Assembly (NCBI RefSeq): GCF_022664455.2
Contig: NZ_JAKRKC020000002.1
Span: forward strand, 1-64,000
Direction of reading: 5' to 3'
DNA length: 64,000 bases
Origin: Actinomadura luzonensis
Lineage (GTDB): Bacteria > Actinomycetota > Actinomycetes > Streptosporangiales > Streptosporangiaceae
The notes beneath the pieces were generated by a model that worked only from the letters and a program-made list of their open reading frames with translations, was not told the DNA's origin and searched no databases. Below, in pieces: positions 60,608 through 64,000 of this stretch. The first letter of the stretch is position 1, and each line of letters opens with the position of its first letter. The position numbers and the translations under genes were made by a program.

Positions 60608-61983
60608 CCACCACCACCCCCTACCGCGGTGGCTTCGCGCCCGTCACCGAGGAGATCACCGCCTTCGACCTGGAGGTGACCGGCCGCATCCCGGCCGGCC
60701 TCACCGGCCGTTTCCTGCGCAACGGCCCGAACCCGCTCAGCCTGGACGACCCGGCCGCGACCCACCTGTTCACCGGCGAGGGCATGGTGCACGGCGTCCG
60801 GCTGCGCGACGGCCGCGCCGAGTGGTACCGCAACCGGTGGGTCCGCAACGACGAGGTCGCCCGCCGGCTCGGCGAGCCGCCCAGGCCCGGCCCCAAGCAC
60901 GGCGGCATGGACTTCTCCGCCAACACCCACGTGATCGGGCTGGCCGGCCGCACGTTCGCGACCGTCGAGGCGGGCGCGCTGCCGTACGAGCTGAGCTACG
61001 AGCTCGACACGCTCGGCCGCTGCGACTTCGGCGGCGGCCTGCCCGGCGGGTTCACCGCGCACGTCCACACCGATCCGGTCTCGGCCGAGGTGCACGCCGT
61101 GGCGTACTTCTTCGGCTGGGACCACCACCAGCACGTCGTCCTCGGCCCGGACGGCACGGTGCGGCAGGTGCGCGACATCCCGATCGCCGACGCGCCGATG
61201 CTGCACGACTTCGCCCTCACCGAGCGGTACGTCGTCCTGTACGACCTGCCCGTCACCTTCAGCATGGAGCACGCCGAGAAGGGCGTGACGGTCCCGTACG
61301 CGTGGAACGAGGCCCACGGCGCCCGGCTCGGCCTGCTGCCCCGCGCCGGCGGCGAGACGCGCTGGTTCGACGTGGAGCCGTGCTGGGTCTTCCACACGCT
61401 CAACGCCTACGACGACGGCGACGAGGTGGTGGTGGACGTGGTCCGCTACCCCAAGCGGTTCGTGGACGCCCGGCTGGACCTGGGCGGCGCGCCCACCCTC
61501 GACCGCTGGCGCGTCGACCCGGCCACCGGCAAGGTCTCCTCGCTCAGGCTGGACGACCGCGCCCAGGAGTTCCCGCGCATGGACGAGCGGCGCACCGGCC
61601 GCGCCTACCGCTACGGCTACACCGCCGCCGCCCGCGACCTCAACGACGTCGTGGGCCGGGCGGAGAACGAGCTGGAGGACCTGCCCGACCAGGCGTTCGA
61701 CAACACGCTGATCAAGCACGACCTGCTGCGCGGCACCCAGGAGGCGCGGCAGTTCGGGCGGGAGGCGTACGTCGGCGAGCCGGTCTTCGTCGCGGGGAGC
61801 CCCGCCGACCTCGACGGCGCCGAGGACGACGGCTATGTGATGACGTTCGTCAACAACCCGGACAGGGGAGCGGCCGACCTGGTGATCCTCTCGGCGCAGG
61901 ACTTCACCGGCGAGCCGGTCGCCACCGTGCACCTGCCCGCCCGCGTCCCGCTGGGCTTCCACGGGAGCTGGATCGCCGACTGA
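60604..61983 (+). CDS. Carotenoid oxygenase (RPE65 family)
   Basis: 459 residues. The four iron-binding His are visible: HVHTDP near residue 153, MLHDFALT near 201, WVFHTLNAY near 263 and LGFHGSW near 453. GRFLRNGPNPLSLDDP at the start is the family signature. It cleaves carotenoids or aromatic polyenes (for example lignostilbene) using Fe2+ and O2 in the cytoplasm. Substrate is undetermined; no carotenoid biosynthesis genes are near. Regulated with the TetR above. Confidence 0.92.
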   Translation: MTTTTPYRGGFAPVTEEITAFDLEVTGRIPAGLTGRFLRNGPNPLSLDDPAATHLFTGEGMVHGVRLRDGRAEWYRNRWVRNDEVARRLGEPPRPGPKHGGMDFSANTHVIGLAGRTFATVEAGALPYELSYELDTLGRCDFGGGLPGGFTAHVHTDPVSAEVHAVAYFFGWDHHQHVVLGPDGTVRQVRDIPIADAPMLHDFALTERYVVLYDLPVTFSMEHAEKGVTVPYAWNEAHGARLGLLPRAGGETRWFDVEPCWVFHTLNAYDDGDEVVVDVVRYPKRFVDARLDLGGAPTLDRWRVDPATGKVSSLRLDDRAQEFPRMDERRTGRAYRYGYTAAARDLNDVVGRAENELEDLPDQAFDNTLIKHDLLRGTQEARQFGREAYVGEPVFVAGSPADLDGAEDDGYVMTFVNNPDRGAADLVILSAQDFTGEPVATVHLPARVPLGFHGSWIAD

Positions 61984-61997
61984 GCCGGAGGCGGTAG

Positions 61998-62027
61998 CCT
62001 CTTCACGTTGGAACACACGTGAAGAGG
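61998..62027 (+). promoter_or_regulatory. Hairpin overlapping the ribosome site of cmk
   Basis: CCTCTTCACGT (61998-62008) and ACGTGAAGAGG (62017-62027) form a perfect 11-bp stem with an 8-nt loop. The right arm runs into the AGGGAGAGG ribosome site, 9 nt before the GTG start. TAGCCT at 61995-62000, partly inside the left arm, is a -10-like box. The stem may end the carotenoid oxygenase mRNA or hide the cmk ribosome site. Confidence 0.55.
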
Positions 62028-62035
62028 GAGAGGCC

Positions 62036-62692
62036 GTGACCGGTCTGGTCGTCGCCATGGACGGCCCTTCGGGGTCGGGTAAGTCGAGCGTGTCGCGCGG
62101 GGCCGCCCGGGCGCTGGGCCTGCGTTACCTCGACACCGGGGCGATGTACCGGGCGATGACGTGGTGGATGCTCCAGCAGGGCGTCGACCTCGCCGATCCG
62201 GCCGCGGTCGCGGCGCGCTGCGGCGAGCCGGGCATCGTCTCCGGCACCGACCCCGACGGCCCCGCCATCCACGTCGACGGCGTGGACGTCGCCGGGCCGA
62301 TCAGGGAGGCCGAGGTGACCGGCGCGGTCTCCGTCGTGGCCGCCGTTCCCGAGGTGCGGGCGCGGCTGGTCGCGCTCCAGCGGGAGATCATCGGCTCCGG
62401 TGACATCGTCGTCGAGGGCCGCGACATCGGCTCGGTCGTCTGGCCGGACGCGCCCGTCAAGATCTACCTGACGGCCAGCCCGGAGGCCCGTGCCCGCCGC
62501 CGCTCCGCGGAGCTGGCGGGCACCACGGTGGAGGCGCAGCAGGAGGCGCTGGCCAGGCGTGACACCCTGGACTCAACACGGAAGACGGACCCACTCTCGA
62601 TGGCGGCTGGCGCCGTCGAGCTCGACACCACCGCGCTGACCCTCGACGAGGTGATCGCGGAGGTGCTGAGGCTGGTCAAGGAGCGCACCTGA
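62036..62692 (+). CDS. cmk: Cytidylate kinase
   Basis: 218 residues. P-loop GPSGSGKSSVSRG near residues 10-22, LDTGAMYRAMTW for NMP binding, VEGRDIGSVVWPDAPVKIYLTASPEARARRR with the lid, and DTLDSTRKTDPL at the end. It makes CDP from CMP. The GTG at 62036 follows GGGAGAGG. Normal length. Normally next to tyrA in this phylum. Confidence 0.96.
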   Translation: MTGLVVAMDGPSGSGKSSVSRGAARALGLRYLDTGAMYRAMTWWMLQQGVDLADPAAVAARCGEPGIVSGTDPDGPAIHVDGVDVAGPIREAEVTGAVSVVAAVPEVRARLVALQREIIGSGDIVVEGRDIGSVVWPDAPVKIYLTASPEARARRRSAELAGTTVEAQQEALARRDTLDSTRKTDPLSMAAGAVELDTTALTLDEVIAEVLRLVKERT

Positions 62693-62734
62693 TGACCGCA
62701 TCAGGCGCGGTACTCACGCAAAGGACGAAATATC

Positions 62735-64000
62735 GTGTCAACGGGGGACTGGGTCGAGGCCGAGCTCGACGAGCTTGAGATCACCGAGCACGGCGACAGC
62801 ACGCCGCTGCCCGTCGTGGCCATCGTAGGACGCCCGAACGTCGGCAAGTCCACGCTGGTCAACCGCATCATCGGCCGCCGCGAGGCGGTCGTCGAGGACG
62901 TGCCGGGCGTCACCCGCGACCGCGTCACGTACGAGGCCAACTGGCGCGGCAAGCGCTTCACCGTCGTCGACACCGGCGGCTGGGACCCTGACGCCACCGG
63001 CATGGGCCTGCGCATCGCCGAGCAGGCGCAGGTCGCCGTCGAGCTGGCCGACGTGATCGTGTTCGTGGTCGACGCGACCGTCGGCGCGACCGACGCCGAC
63101 GAGATCGTCGGGGCGGTGCTGCGCCAGTCGGGCAAGCCCGTCGTCCTGGCCGCCAACAAGGTCGACAACCAGCAGCTCGAACTGGAGGCCGCCGCGCTGT
63201 GGTCGCTCGGCCTCGGCGAGCCGTACCCGGTCTCGGCCCTGCACGGCCGCTCCAGCGGCGACCTGCTCGACGTGGTGCTCGACGCGCTGCCCGACACGCC
63301 GCGCGTCACGTTCGAGACCGAGCGCGGCCCGGCCAGGGTCGCGCTGCTCGGCAAGCCCAACGTCGGCAAGTCCTCGCTGCTCAACAAGCTGGCCGGCGAG
63401 GAGCGGGTGCTGGTCGACCCGATGGCGGGCACCACCCGCGACCCCGTCGACGAGCTGGTCGAGCTGGGCGGGCGCACCTGGCGCTTCATCGACACCGCCG
63501 GCATCCGCAGGCGCGACCGCGAGCTGCAGGGCGCCGACTTCTACGCCGCCATGCGCACCCGCGCGGCCCTGGAGCGCTCGGAGGTGGCGATCGTGCTCAT
63601 CGACGCCAGCGAGCCGCTCACCGAGCAGGACCTCCGCATCATCGGCCTGGTCATCGAGTCCGGCCGGGCCATGGTGGTCGCCTTCAACAAGTGGGACCTC
63701 GTCGACGAGGACCGCCGCTACTACCTGGAGAAGGAGATCGACCGGCAGCTCGTCCGCACGCCGTGGGCGCTGCGGGTCAACATCTCGGCCAAGACCGGGC
63801 GGCACGTCGACCGGCTGGTGCCGGCGCTGGAGAAGGCGCTCGACTCGTGGTCCACGCGGGTGCCGACGGCGCGGCTCAACGCGTTCCTGACCGAGCTGGT
63901 GCAGCAGACGCCGCCGCCGGTGCGAGGCGGCAAGCAGCCGAAGATCCTGTTCGCCACGCAGGCGTCCACCGAGCCGCCGAAGTTCGTGCTGTTCACCTCG
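62735..64000 (+). CDS. der: Ribosome biogenesis GTPase Der, C-terminus outside window
   Basis: The first 422 residues. Two GTPase domains are seen: G1 motifs GRPNVGKST (residues 32-40) and GKPNVGKSS (about 206-214), with DTGGW and DTAGIRRR switch regions and NKVD and NKWD specificity motifs. The KH-like domain starts near LVQQTPPPVRGGKQPKILFATQAS and is cut at the window edge. Der binds the 50S subunit during assembly. GTG start with AAGGA upstream; 42 nt after cmk. Confidence 0.96.
   Translation, partial: MSTGDWVEAELDELEITEHGDSTPLPVVAIVGRPNVGKSTLVNRIIGRREAVVEDVPGVTRDRVTYEANWRGKRFTVVDTGGWDPDATGMGLRIAEQAQVAVELADVIVFVVDATVGATDADEIVGAVLRQSGKPVVLAANKVDNQQLELEAAALWSLGLGEPYPVSALHGRSSGDLLDVVLDALPDTPRVTFETERGPARVALLGKPNVGKSSLLNKLAGEERVLVDPMAGTTRDPVDELVELGGRTWRFIDTAGIRRRDRELQGADFYAAMRTRAALERSEVAIVLIDASEPLTEQDLRIIGLVIESGRAMVVAFNKWDLVDEDRRYYLEKEIDRQLVRTPWALRVNISAKTGRHVDRLVPALEKALDSWSTRVPTARLNAFLTELVQQTPPPVRGGKQPKILFATQASTEPPKFVLFTS

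Noticed and set aside
56000..62000. Mobile element ends around the accessory block
   Set aside because: No transposase, integrase, att-like direct repeat or terminal inverted repeat could be seen at either end.

Overview
The window is about 64 kb of very GC-rich, densely coded DNA with GTG/TTG starts, 1-8 nt gene overlaps and actinobacterial -10 boxes (TANNNT) placed directly before start codons. Core genes (polA, rpsA, coaE, uvrB, pyrG, xerD, parA-scpA-scpB-rluB, aroH, tyrA, cmk, der) read as a filamentous actinomycete chromosome. A Streptosporangiales member such as Nonomuraea or a relative is my best guess from protein flavour; this is inference, not demonstrated. No rRNA, tRNA, CRISPR array, insertion sequence or replication origin was seen.

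Layout. 1-3.5 kb: branched-chain amino acid type ABC transporter livF(partial)-livG-livM-livH (minus strand), with an unusual secreted Ig-like domain fused in front of LivH. 3.5-13 kb: thioesterase, polA, polysaccharide deacetylase, rpsA with a strong promoter and terminator, epoxide hydrolase-like protein, GNAT, stand-alone Clp-N protein, coaE. 13-16 kb: repeat-rich membrane protein, a frameshifted SDR gene and a divergent TetR regulator with paired palindromic operators. 16-22.3 kb: a very large TIR / phosphoesterase-like / NACHT / pentapeptide / WD40 gene, a candidate conflict (antiphage-type) NTPase, disrupted by a perfect 742-bp tandem duplication. 22.4-30.2 kb: ArsB-type permease, a small conserved-looking protein, a 2TM-cupin-inositol monophosphatase operon of unknown role, and an SPFH-SPFH-Spo0M operon. 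30.3-32.4 kb: ABC exporter with a small XRE regulator. 32.4-46.4 kb: uvrB followed by mixed accessory metabolism: PepSY lipoprotein, hydrolases, PadR, Uma2, SDR, DUF4126, a kinase-like protein divergent from a sarcosine/dimethylglycine-type FAD-GcvT enzyme, nitronate monooxygenase and a hexapeptide acyltransferase. 46.4-64 kb: pyrG-nudix-xerD-parA-scpA-scpB-rluB-aroH-tyrA, then a 6-kb accessory block (NDH-2-like enzyme, DUF2795, two GT2 glycosyltransferases, TetR plus carotenoid oxygenase), then cmk and der, cut by the window end.

How the genes work together. The segregation genes (xerD, parA, scpA, scpB) form a tight run in which most genes overlap or abut, feeding into ribosome maturation (rluB, der), aromatic amino acid synthesis (aroH, tyrA) and pyrimidine metabolism (pyrG, cmk). 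The most noteworthy locus is the TIR-NACHT-WD40 gene: deleting one 742-bp copy restores one uninterrupted 1855-codon frame, so the locus may be a recombinational on/off switch, a fresh inactivating mutation, or an assembly artefact. A second theme is leaderless expression: at least nine genes have a TANNNT hexamer 5-7 nt before their start codon.
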